Source: Pigoraptor chileana
Lineage: Eukaryota; Opisthokonta; Filasterea
Reading direction: 5' to 3'
NCBI GenBank assembly: GCA_943704495.1
Contig: CALSCR010000097.1
Location: 2,489 to 66,359 of the forward strand
Length of the DNA: 63,871 bases
Shown here: positions 34,647 to 45,700 of the stretch, one piece after another
How positions within the stretch are numbered: position 1 is the stretch's first letter
Layout of the letters: each line of letters starts with the position of its first letter
Translations under genes and position numbers: made by a program
Notes under the pieces: generated by a model
What the model saw: only the letters and a program-made list of their open reading frames with translations
The model's database searches: none
Told to the model about the DNA's origin: nothing

Positions 34647-35786
34647 GTTCGCCTTGCAGTGTTGCCTTTGTCACTCGTGTGCCGCATCGCAATTCTTCTC
34701 CGTTTATAATCAAACTGCTGACTAATGGAACAACTGTTGACTGCCTTGACCCACCCGCCTTTCCTGACTGACGTACGCAGTCGGCAAGCTGCCCTACAAA
34801 TGGTGAGTGTGCAGTGAGTGGTTCGGTGTAACAAACACGCGGGAATTCATTCTGTCCTTGACTTCATTCTGTTCGTGAGCGCATTTCGCGCCACTCTGTG
34901 TGGCAGTAGAACAGCCTTCATGGTATCCCAGGTGTGCGATGCATGTGACGTTGCAAACACAACATCCCTTGGTATGTCTGCACATGATTTGTGGCATGCG
35001 CACAAAAGCTATGTGACTCGCGCGAAGAGGGTCAAAGCGCACTATCAGCTTCTTTACGGTAACAGTAACAGCAACAGTAACAAACAGAGACCCCTCCTCA
35101 CCAATCTATCCCTTGCGATCATCCACAGGCTGTCGCCAGAAGTTCTCAAGAGACGCGTTTTTGCGACGGCAAGCGACGTGTGGGCATTCGGGATCCTTCT
35201 GTACGAAATTTACTCGTTTGGGGGCACTCCCTACCCCGGCATCGCAAACGCCGAGATATGCGCATTCCTGGAAATGGGGCGGCGCGTCGAGCAAACAGCC
35301 GCATGCAGCGACGATGTGTATGCTGTAATGATGCGTTGTTGTGAGACGGATCCGGCCGCCCGTCCGTCGTTTGCCACGCTCGCCGCCGATCTGCGCGACA
35401 TCAGGGCGCGCGCCGAGGCACTCTGTTGCACCAGCCCAAACACACACACACAGTCTGTGATTGCACCGCTGGAAAAGATCCCTCGGTTGGACGGCAAACG
35501 CATGTCGTATAATGCGTACAATAGTGACTCGCCGCACGGTGGACGCGTGGAAGTGCAACATTCTTATGATAACCACGTGCCGGCTACTGGGATCGTGTCA
35601 GACCACACATACGACAATGAGGTATCAGGCGGAGTTGATGAGCAGCACATCCAGAGGCAGTCGATGCAGCCTCTTATCGTGCCCAATGATGCGCTGGATC
35701 GTCACAGGCCGGAAAGTCCGTCGGATCATTTCAACATGGAGCTGGAAGAAGTGCATGTTGGAGATGCGGGATACATGAACTGCTAA
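26558..35786 (+). CDS. Receptor tyrosine kinase with a giant beta-helix-repeat ectodomain
   Basis: Eight exons: 26558-32582, 32836-32855, 33047-33224, 33590-33741, 34180-34239, 34460-34523, 34781-34802, 35129-35786; 2,392 residues. A signal peptide (about 1-38) is followed by about 1,890 residues with dozens of GG(A/F/C)-centred repeats such as GGAFALSGTAAAVLTDVSV, the pattern of Chlamydia PMP-type right-handed beta helices. One transmembrane helix lies at about 1934-1958, followed by KLRRER. Kinase: LGEGEFG loop, Lys2028 in CAAKML, Glu2045 in the C helix, hinge ILEYMSHGSL, HRDLAARN (2124-2131), DFG (2148-2150), the activation-loop pair DYYRKT (Tyr2161/2162) and LPYKWLSPE. All catalytic residues are present, so it should be active. 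The loop resembles FGFR, but the ectodomain matches no animal family. The tail has YDN, YDN and YMN sites. The ligand is unknown. Confidence 0.92.
32678..32749. repeat. TG-rich dinucleotide tract, kinase gene intron 1
   Basis: It is a (TG)n run grading into TGTGCG variants, in the intron between the glycine loop and the 20-nt microexon. Similar tracts lie in introns 3, 4 and 6. Confidence 0.9.
33339..33448. repeat. 55-bp tandem duplication in kinase intron 3
   Basis: Bases 33339-33393 and 33394-33448 match except for one substitution (GTGCATG against ATGCATG context). Confidence 0.9.
34609..34648. repeat. (AT)n-(GT)n compound microsatellite
   Basis: About eleven AT units are followed by about eight GT units in kinase intron 6. 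Confidence 0.95.
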
Positions 35787-36590
35787 CCGTCGTCCGTTCG
35801 CCGCTATGATTGAGTTACGCTGCCGACTTATGTGATTTAAATTCGATTGCTCTGTTGCGTGGGATGCTATTGAATGAAGTCATGCAAAGCAGGTTTCGTG
35901 TGTTACGTCGGCACTCTCGTTGTTACAATGATCACGTGACATGATTCAAAAAATTCCAGACTGAGAAAGTGTTGTCAAGGCGCAAAAATGCTCCAAAAAT
36001 GGCGGGTAATTCAACCATTCAATATTCGGTGCGGTGCATTGCCGATTAATTTGGGATGGAGTCACAAAATGTGTTGGAATTCTGTCGCATTTTCAGATTA
36101 GCGAGTTCGCCCAAAAGACCGATTTGGAAGGAATGCGAAACCGAAAAAGAATCACTGGCTCAGCTGGATCCAGTGGTCGACTCTTACTCAGTGCCCTCAG
36201 TCGGTGTTGTGGCGGCATCTGACAACGTTGTATGTGTGTAAGTGTGTTGTGGGTGGTGTGCTGTGTTGTGCTATGCTGCGTGCTCGTGTGTGTGTGTGTG
36301 TGTTCTTTGTGAGTGTGCTTCACATTTACTGTTGTGAATCGCACGTATTCTACATATATTTTGTGGTCGATGCATGTCACGAGTAATAGTCAGAGTTTAC
36401 CATTTCATAGTAGCATAGCGAGACTTCATTGGTAGCATTCAAGCGACCGTTTTGTGAACACGGCCGCCATCGCCGCCGCTGTCTTCTCGGGGGGCTGCGT
36501 TTCCTCCGCAGGAACGATTAATCAGTGGTGGGGGATTCAATTATTGTGTTTGTAAGTGTTGCGGCAGTGCTGGTCGCTTAGGGCGACAGG
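35787..36590. promoter_or_regulatory. Intergenic, kinase 3' end and DYNC2H1 promoter
   Basis: No gene is seen. ATCACGTGAC at 35931-35940 contains the CACGTG E-box and is preceded by G as in the erlin promoter. A TG-rich tract lies at about 36232-36303. Confidence 0.5.
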
Positions 36591-39500
36591 ATGCCCCACG
36601 CAGAGGATGAGCGCAAGGACTTCATCCTCCACACGGCCGCCAGTGCGTTCGGCATCGGCAATGTGGAGGATGTCTCCGACTCCATATACAATTCGGACGA
36701 AGTGGACGCCTTTCTTGATGACACGAATGCGAATGTTCTGTACCTCCGCCACGTCCCCGGGGAGGTGGGTCGCTGTCACGTGCAGAGCCCGCACGCTGGC
36801 TTGCATATGTGTTTGTGTGTTTCTGTGGGATAGTGCGTGTATGTACGGAGAGTGTGGGTGTGCGCTGATTTAGGAAAATGGATTCTCCGCCACTGGGACA
36901 TGGCTTGTGATTGGACAAGGAATTGCAACTCAACTCGCATTCACAACAAACCCGCAACTGCGATGTATGCAGAAGAAGATTCTTGTTTTCAATTCGACGT
37001 CCGCTCCCGAGGATGGCGGAGACAACCACTCGCTGCTGTTGATGAAGCTGCAGCCGAAGCCCATCACTCCGCAAAACATGCGCGAGTGCATCCAGAGCAT
37101 GTCCATGAACGACTCTCCCGTGAGCACATTTTACCACGCACTCAACAAGGTCTTTGCGCCCCTTCTTTTGAGGTACGCTGCCCGTTCGATCGCCTTTCTT
37201 TTGGAGATGTCCATCGACACAACTTTTCCATGTTCATGCTTCTGCTCGCAAAATGGTCATATGTGGTACGTCTACTGTTGTTTGCGTGCGTTTGTGGTAT
37301 GGAATATCTCACATGCTGTGCTAATTTTCCTCCTCAGGGACGCCAAGTGGAGCCGGAAAATCGATCCAAAACTCCAGAGTTTGGTGTCTGATCTTGAGGC
37401 GGGACTGGGCAGCGCCCTGCGCCACGCGGAGCCAGAGGCGTCGTCCAAGTCGCACAACGGCAAGGGCAGCAAGGGGCGCCGGGGAAGCGACGAAAGTGAC
37501 GCCGACAGCGACGATGACAAGAAAAAGGGCAAGAACGCAAATGGTGCGGATTTATCCTTATTTGTCTCTTGAGTTTCTCTCTGAGCTTGTGTTTGCGTGA
37601 CTACACAGTGAGAATGGAATTGGCATAACCTTGTGCAATTGACATGGATTGCACCGTGAAGCAGGGAGGGCGTGTGATGTGTGTATGGCAGGGCGATCGG
37701 GCACGTCACTCATAATTCATAATAAGCGAACCGAAGCACAGTAAATGCATGTGTGCGTCGCTACTTTATTTATTTTTGTGTGTTGTTTGCTTGTTTGTTT
37801 GCTGTTACTGCTGTTACTGAAAACCATCCGCCCAAAATCGCATCTGCAGTGAACAAATTTGTGGGCATCCAGCTGCCGTCGCAGGAGATCGAGTACTGGG
37901 CTGAGCGGCAGAGCCAGGGATCAAGCACGGTGTGTTCTGATCACGTGCCACTTTTGTGATTTGCAGAGAGAGTGCGTGTGTCTCTGTGTATGTGTATGCG
38001 TATGTGCATGTGTATCAATATGTGGGGCCTTTCTTCCTCTGTTCTGCGCGATTTCGCCCATTGCGGTGGTAATGAGTGCTTCGTTCAATTGGACTGTCGC
38101 TCACTCACTTTCCGATGCCCTTTGCGTATACACGATACATGCACACACACACACACGCACGGCTGCACAGATCGCTCGCCAGCAGGCCGCTTTTTTCTCC
38201 GAGATTCTCCAGCCGATCGCAAAGGACCTTACCGATCTGAAGTGAGTGATGAAATTACACCCTTGCTCAAGGAGTGCTCAATCCCGTTGCCTTTCTGTTG
38301 TGTTCAAGTATGACTCTTCGAACCGTTTGTATTCGAAGCGATATGGGTGCTTGTGGAGGGAGCGGCGCACAGGTGGTGCAAATTTGGTCTGCGGTTGCTA
38401 TATCTTTCCAGCGAGTTCTATTTCCCCTGCGACAATAATTGTTGGAATTATGGCATTGGACACACATAATTAGAAGCGTAATGCACCACACTCTGTGTGA
38501 ATCTGCGACCGACCACGTCCCGCCCGCCGCCACATTTGCTGCCCAAACAAACACACACACACACATACATATACATACACACGCACGCACGCACGCAACA
38601 TCGCACACAAAACCATACACCTTCTCGCCTCAGTTTCGTCATTTCGTTTTCCGAACGCAGCGGACTGTCGATTGCCGAGGTTTCTGAACTTGTCCAGCGG
38701 ATCAATGAAGTTCTGTACAAGCTCTGGTGAGTCCACGGCACTCCTCGCTCTCTCTCTCTTTCTCTCGCTCTCTGTCGGAGTCGATGGGCTTATGCCTAAG
38801 GCGTTTTGACTACTGAAGGTCTTTCACTGTCACACACGCATATATACACACACATCCGCACATTGCGCCACGTGTACTTTGTTGCTGAAGCTTGCAAGAA
38901 CGCGGGACACACAATGCTCTCTCCTGCCACTTTGCTCACACGTGTACATACACGCAGGACGCAATCGGAGCATGATCCGTATCCGGAGGCGCGCATGCGT
39001 CACTTTATGTCCGTCATTGGCGGTGCACTTGGTCGCTACGTCCAGCACAAACTAGGCACAATCGATCTGTGGACAGGGCATTCCGTGCAAGTGCGGGATG
39101 CCATCCGGGGTGCTTTGAGCATATGTGCCAAGTGGGAGTCTGTCTGCGACGAGCTGACGTCAGACCTGTGGCCCCGCGAAGAGGCGCATCAGTGGACGGG
39201 AAAGCCATACAAGGACGATTTTCTGATCAATCTCGCCGTCCGCCTGGAGGAGGTAAGCGCGCCAGCCTTCATTGGCTGCATTCTGGTGCTACCGCGTATG
39301 TGTTATGGTAGCATCGTAGTGCCTGATTTGACATGCGCGTGCTCTTTCTTTTACCTTGTTTGGGCACGCTCTACAGGTGCTTGCGATTCGCTCTGCCCAC
39401 GACCAGCTCGTGCAGCTAGTGACGTCAGACGAGCGTCGCAGCCTCGGCGTGGACCGCGCGCTCCAGGCCTTCTCTGGACTGCAGCCGCTCCACTACAATC

Positions 39501-39743
39501 CATACACACAGCCCATGTGGGAGGTGCGTGCGTTGTTGTCCTTGTCTATCGCTCATGTGTCCTGTATTGCTGTACTTGTGTGTAGTTGATACGGCGGGTG
39601 GTGAACCGCTCACACACATATACACACTCTCTCTCTTCCTCTTTGCTGGTATGGAAAATTCGAGTAATATTGCACATTACGAGTAACCGCTTGTGTGCTT
39701 GTAATAGTGATATAGGAGCATATACTTGAACACACACACACAG

Positions 39744-39779
<36 letters not shown>

Positions 39780-42700
39780 GGATGTTAACCTTCCGTTCCC
39801 CCTTCCGCTCTCTCTCCACGGTCCGTACCTGCTGCAGAATGCCAAGGCCGAGTACGAGCGCAACATGACGCCCGCGGAGGAGCGCATTGCAAGCCGACTG
39901 TCGAGTGAATTCAAGAATTCTGGCGGACAGCAGCTCCTCAGGGAGTTCCAGCGGTACAGAGACCTTGTCACGCGCCCAAACATTCGCCGAGAACTCGGTT
40001 GGTTATTCATCCTGTCTGTTTTGCCTCTGCAAGTTACTGATTTCTGCGGCATGGAGACGCAAAGAAACAAGCATTTATGTGGTCTTCTCTTAACTGTCTG
40101 TCCCTTGTCTGCGCCGTGTCAGCGCCTGGCTGTAAGCCCGTGCTGGACTGATTTCTGTTTTCCACAGTGCTGCCTTTAGACACCAATTGAGACTCGATAG
40201 TGGTGTGTGTACTTGTCGACACTCACTCTGACCGCAAAACTGTGTTTGTGACTTGCTTTTGCAGCGACCGAGCGCGAAACCCTTCTTGGACAACTGAGCT
40301 CATACCTCAAGACAGTGAAGGAGGACTTCCACCTGCGCAGCAATCAGCGGGCAATGGTCGGTGTCAACTCTGGCGTTGTGTGTAACGTCAATCGACTCTG
40401 CAACGTGTGCGCCAACACTCTTTGGCTCCTTTTTGTTTCGAAGCTGTGCCCACACTCCATATCTTCTGAAGCACATCACGCTTACACATACACAAAACAC
40501 TCATTCACCCACTCTCACACACTCACAAACAGCCCGGTCGTGAGGACTCATCGTCTGTCGGGAAGAACCTTCCATCGCTCGTATCGAACCTCGTTTGGGT
40601 TCGCCAACTCGCACTCAAGGTCGATGAAGTGACGCAGGTGGCACGTGATCTGCTTGGTGACTTGCACGGTCATGGTGAGTTGTGACAACTTTTGGGCAGT
40701 GGGTGCGTTTGTGTGTGTGTGCGCGCGCATGCGTGTGTGCGTGTGTGTCTTTTCGATGCGATTGGGCTTTTGTTGACAGCCATCACATGCATTTCCAATG
40801 TGAAATGTGCATTGCGTGACGGCAGGTGACTTTGCTGAGTCGGCGTCGGATGTACTGAAGCGCCTGCGCAAGCACGAGCGTGAGCTGTTTGAGGGGTGGC
40901 AGAAGGACGTGTCTCACTCCCTGGAAGATGAAGACGACTCGGTGCAGCTGCAGTCAAACGCGACCGTCATGACCCTCGAGAAGCATGGCGGCAAGCTGCG
41001 CGTGCAGTACTCTGAACGTCTTGTCACGCTGCTTCGCGAGGTATGGGCGTGCGACATTCTGCGTGTTGTGGTTGACACATGGGGGTGACTAGTAATTGTG
41101 TGTGTATTCGTGAGCATTTATGTCCGTATGTTGATTGTCGCTCACTCTTCCGTATCCTGCTTGTATTGTTCCTTCTCTTCGTTGTGTGTGTGTGTGTGTA
41201 TTTGCAGGTCCGCCAACTGTCTGCGCTTGGCTTTCCCATCCAAGCGGCGATTCTAAAGACGGCGGCGACTGCACAAAAGTTCTATCGCCAGGGCATGATA
41301 TTGAAGCAGGTCGCGCATTTTTACAACACAATTGACCAAGAAATGATAGCGAGCCAGCAGCCGCTCATGTTGCGCACAGCACACGAGTTTGAACGTATCA
41401 TCAAGGGATCCCAGTCAAAGGGTGCGTGTGTGTGTATGTGTATCTGTGTGCGTGTTGTATGTGTGTCTGTGTGTGCGCGCGCATGTGTGTGCTTCTTAAT
41501 CTATTGGCACGTCTTTCGTGCCTTTATCGTATGAGGCTGCTATTCCTCGTGCCGTAACCTTGCAGTTGTGTGCACGCACATGCAAGTGCTATCACTAACT
41601 GACGCACGCCGCACACACACACACACACACACACAAACATCACACCTTGATGCACACAGGTGAAAGCCTCACAATCCGCTGGAGCGATCCGCCCAAGGAA
41701 GTCGACGAGTACATCACCAAACTTCAGAGCGTTGCGGAAAAACTGACAACGGAAAATCGACGCCTCCGGAAAGTGCACTCTGCGATGGCGGAAAAGGTCA
41801 TCGCGCTGATGTCCCTGGACGTTGTGCAACACCGCGAGCGTTGGAAGGCGATTCTCAGCGAGATGCGCGAAATGGTAGCGCATCTGAAGGGCCAGGGATA
41901 CGAGGAAGAGCACATGCGTCCGTGGCTGATCCACTGGGACCACCAGCTGTACAAGGCACTCGAGTACAGGTGCGCGGCTGCCCCGCTCGTGTGTGCGTGT
42001 GTGTGTGTGTGGTCTGCATTTTCAACGAAGGCAATGTGTGTGTCCATCGTGGCGAACGCATAATGGTTCGCTAAAGCCCCTCCCTCCCTCCCCCCTCTCG
42101 TTGTCCCTCTCCTCATTCTTGCAGGTATCGCTTTGGTCTCGAGTCGCTGAACGAAAATCTGCCCGAGATACCTGTTGAGCTCGTCTTTAAGCAGGGGCGG
42201 CTGCAATTCCGCCCGCCGATTGAAGAGATTCGCGCAAAGTACTATCGCGAGACAAAGAAGTTCATTACAATGCCACAGACGTTCACGGGTGTGGGCGACA
42301 GTCCTATCTTCCGGAAGATGACGGAACGCAATGCCGGTGGCTTCAGCATTATTTACCAGAAGGCGGAGGACCTTTTTGCGCGTGTGGTGAAGGTCGTCGA
42401 CCCCTTCAAGGAGTGGGTTGTCCTTGGAATGGTCGACCTAGAGACGCTTGTCGAGTGGCACATGCGTGAGGTTGTCGACTGGGAGCGCAACTTTAAAATG
42501 CTCAAGTCGAAGGGGCGCGAGGCCGAGAAGCTGCCTAATGTGGTCAAAGTGGACTGCATCACTGTCTCGACCGCTCCCGTTAAGGCAACGATCGACGACC
42601 ACATGCAACGCCTGTACGATGCCATGCTCAACTCGCTGCGCAAGGCGATACAGCGTCACGTGGACGAAGTCGATGCGTTTGTGTCACGTGGCATGGACGC

Positions 42701-45700
42701 ACTCGAGCTGCGCCCGCAGAGCGTCGCCGAAATCGGCGAGGCCAATGCGCGCCATTCCGAGCTCTCGCGGGAAAAGGCCAACGTCAAGGAACTGTTCCAC
42801 TACATTGAGCTGAAGAACAAGCTTCTGCGATCGGTTGCCGGCGGCGGCGTCGAGGTCAACAGCGTCGTCTCCCGGTGGGACCGCTTTGAGCTGATGCTCG
42901 AGTCGCACGAGATGATGATTCACGACCAAGTGGAGGTGCTCAAGGGGCAGACGGTTGCGCGCACGGACAACTTCCGTCTCGAGCTCGACAAGTTCACCGC
43001 GCGGTGGAACCAGCTCAAACCCAAGGAGGTTGTCATGGAGAACAGGCAGGCGGCACGTGCCACCGTCGACTCTCTCAAGGAGCGCCGCGCCGAGCTTGAT
43101 GATTTGCGCAAAACGGCAGAGTCGCTTGCCCAGGACTCGTCGCACTTTGGCATGGATGCTCCCGAGTTCCCCGATCTCGACGGTGTCATGCGCGATGTTG
43201 CAGCGTTCGAGTCGATGTGGGGCTTCTACGAGGAGTTTGCCAACGGCCTCGACAAGCTCGCGCAGGAGGACTGGATTTCATTTCGAGGCAAATCGTTCCA
43301 GTTTGAGGACTTTCTGTCCGAGTGGAAGGACAAGGCCCGCGCGCGCGCCCCGGATGCAATCGGCGTGCACATTGTGCGCGAGGCCGAGCGCTACACCGAC
43401 CTGCTCCCGCACTTGAAGTATGTCCGCGGTGAGGTCATGACGGCCGATCACTGGGGCGAGATGTTCCGGCTCCTGCAGTACCCGCGCGGCACAACGCTCG
43501 AGAAGCTGACGTTTGGCGACATTCTGGACAAGGCCGATGCCATTGTGCAGAACGCGGCGTCCATTAAGGACATACACTCTCGCGCTCAGGGCGAGGTGTC
43601 CATTCGCGAGGCCATACAGGAGCTGGAGATGTGGGGTGCGGGGGCGACGTTCCAGCTGACGGGATACACTGACACGAACGACGCGAACATCTCGCTGATT
43701 AAGGATTGGAAGGATTTGATGAACCAAGTGGGTGACAACCAGTCGCTGCTGCAATCGCTTAAGGACTCGAGCTACTTTGGCCACTTTGCGGACAAGGCGC
43801 AGCTGTGGGAGCAGGTGTGTGAATGTCATTGGTGTGCGTGTGCTGTTGGTGGTGTTGGTGTTGGTTGCCTGTTTGTGTGCGCGTGTGCGTGTTGGTGCTT
43901 TGTTTGTGTGTTTTATTTTATATGGGCGTTGCGTTTTCGCTTGAAATATGGTTTGTTGTGCCTGCGACTAGTCCGGCGGTGCGATTGACATACTAAATCC
44001 ACTAAACATCCTCACCTAACTAACAAACACGCACACGCACACGTACACGCACACGCACACACTCGCAGCGCATGGCGGAGTTGGACGAGTACCTGCACAA
44101 CCTCAATCTCATCCAGCGCAAGTGGGTGTATCTCGAGCCCATCTTCGGACGCGGTGCCCTGCCAAAGGAGCAAGGACGGTTCAAGCACGTCGACGACGAC
44201 TTTCGCGCCATCATGCACGACATCTCCAAGGACAACCGCGTTCTCTCACTCACAAACCGGAGTGGAATCCGCGACACGCTCGTCGCGCTCCTCGACCAGC
44301 TGGGGCGCTGCCAGAAAGCACTGAACGAGTTTTTGGAGGAGAAGCGGTCAAAGTTCCCGCGATTTTACTTTATTGGCGACGACGATCTCCTTGAGATCCT
44401 TGGGCAGAGCAAGAACCCGGCGGTAATTCAGTCGCACCTGAAGAAACTGTTTGCGGGAATTCACTCTGTCGAATTTGACGACAAGGCAAGCGGCGCTCGA
44501 GTGAATTTTGTGTTTTTGTTTTGTGGATTGTGTGTATTGTTGCTTCCAAATCTCTATCACTGCCCTGTGCGTGCATCTCTCGTGATGTGTGCGGTCTGTA
44601 CTTTTTCAATAGTATTCCGCTGATACACTGATGCACCTTGTGAACCTCCCTCCCTCCTATTATGCTGTACTCATTCATCCTTGTTCCTTTCTTTTTTCCT
44701 TTGGGCCTTTGTGTGTGTGTGTGCATGTGTATACATGTGCCTGCCACGCGCAGATGTCTTCTGTCATTGCCATGCGCAGCCTCGAGGGCGAGGTTGTGCC
44801 CCTCCGCCGCCCGGTGCAGATGACCGACGACGTGGAAGTGTGGCTTGACAAACTCTCGGATGCTATGCGCCATTCCCTCAAGGACCTCCTCAAGCAATGC
44901 CTCTCCGCAAGTGGCGCCGAGGACGTGCGCAAATTTCCGTCACAAATTCTGTGCCTCGCCGAATACATACAGTTTACAAAGCGCTGCGAGGAAGCGCTCG
45001 GGAAGAACAAACTGCGCAAGTTGCATGAGGAACTCAAGACGCAGCTCGATGTCTACACAAGCACCGAGTTTTCCGAGGACTCTGCAGAAACATCCGTGCT
45101 TGAGCTGAAGCTCAAGTCGCTCATTCTGGACATCATTCACATGGTTGATGTTGTGGAGAGTCTGATGGATGTTGGCGTGAAGACCACGGACCACTGGGAC
45201 TGGCAGCGTCAGCTTCGGTACTACGAGGACAATGGCGCGTGCCAGGCAAGTGGTCGCTGTTTACATTCCGCGCGTGTATGTGTGTGGTGCATGTCTTTCA
45301 TAGGATTTGTTGCATTCGCACACACATCCTCCTTCACTAACACATCACCATGCATTTTCTCTCTCACACTCCCATTTATCATCCCATTCCACCCAATCCC
45401 CTCCCCCCCTCTCATGTATCGCAACACCACAGATCAAAATGTTCGATGCCGAATTCAAGTACACGTTTGAGTACCAGGGCAACGCGGCGCGTCTCGTGCA
45501 TACTCCGCTGACAGACAAGTGCTTCCTGACGCTCACGCAGGGCATGCACATGGGCTTTGGCGGCAATCCCTACGGCCCCGCGGGCACGGGCAAGACGGAG
45601 TCGGTGAAGGCGCTTGGTTATGCGTTTGGGCGGCAGGTGCTTGTCTTCAACTGCGACGAGGGCATTGATGTCAAGTCGATGGGTCGCATATTCATTGGGC

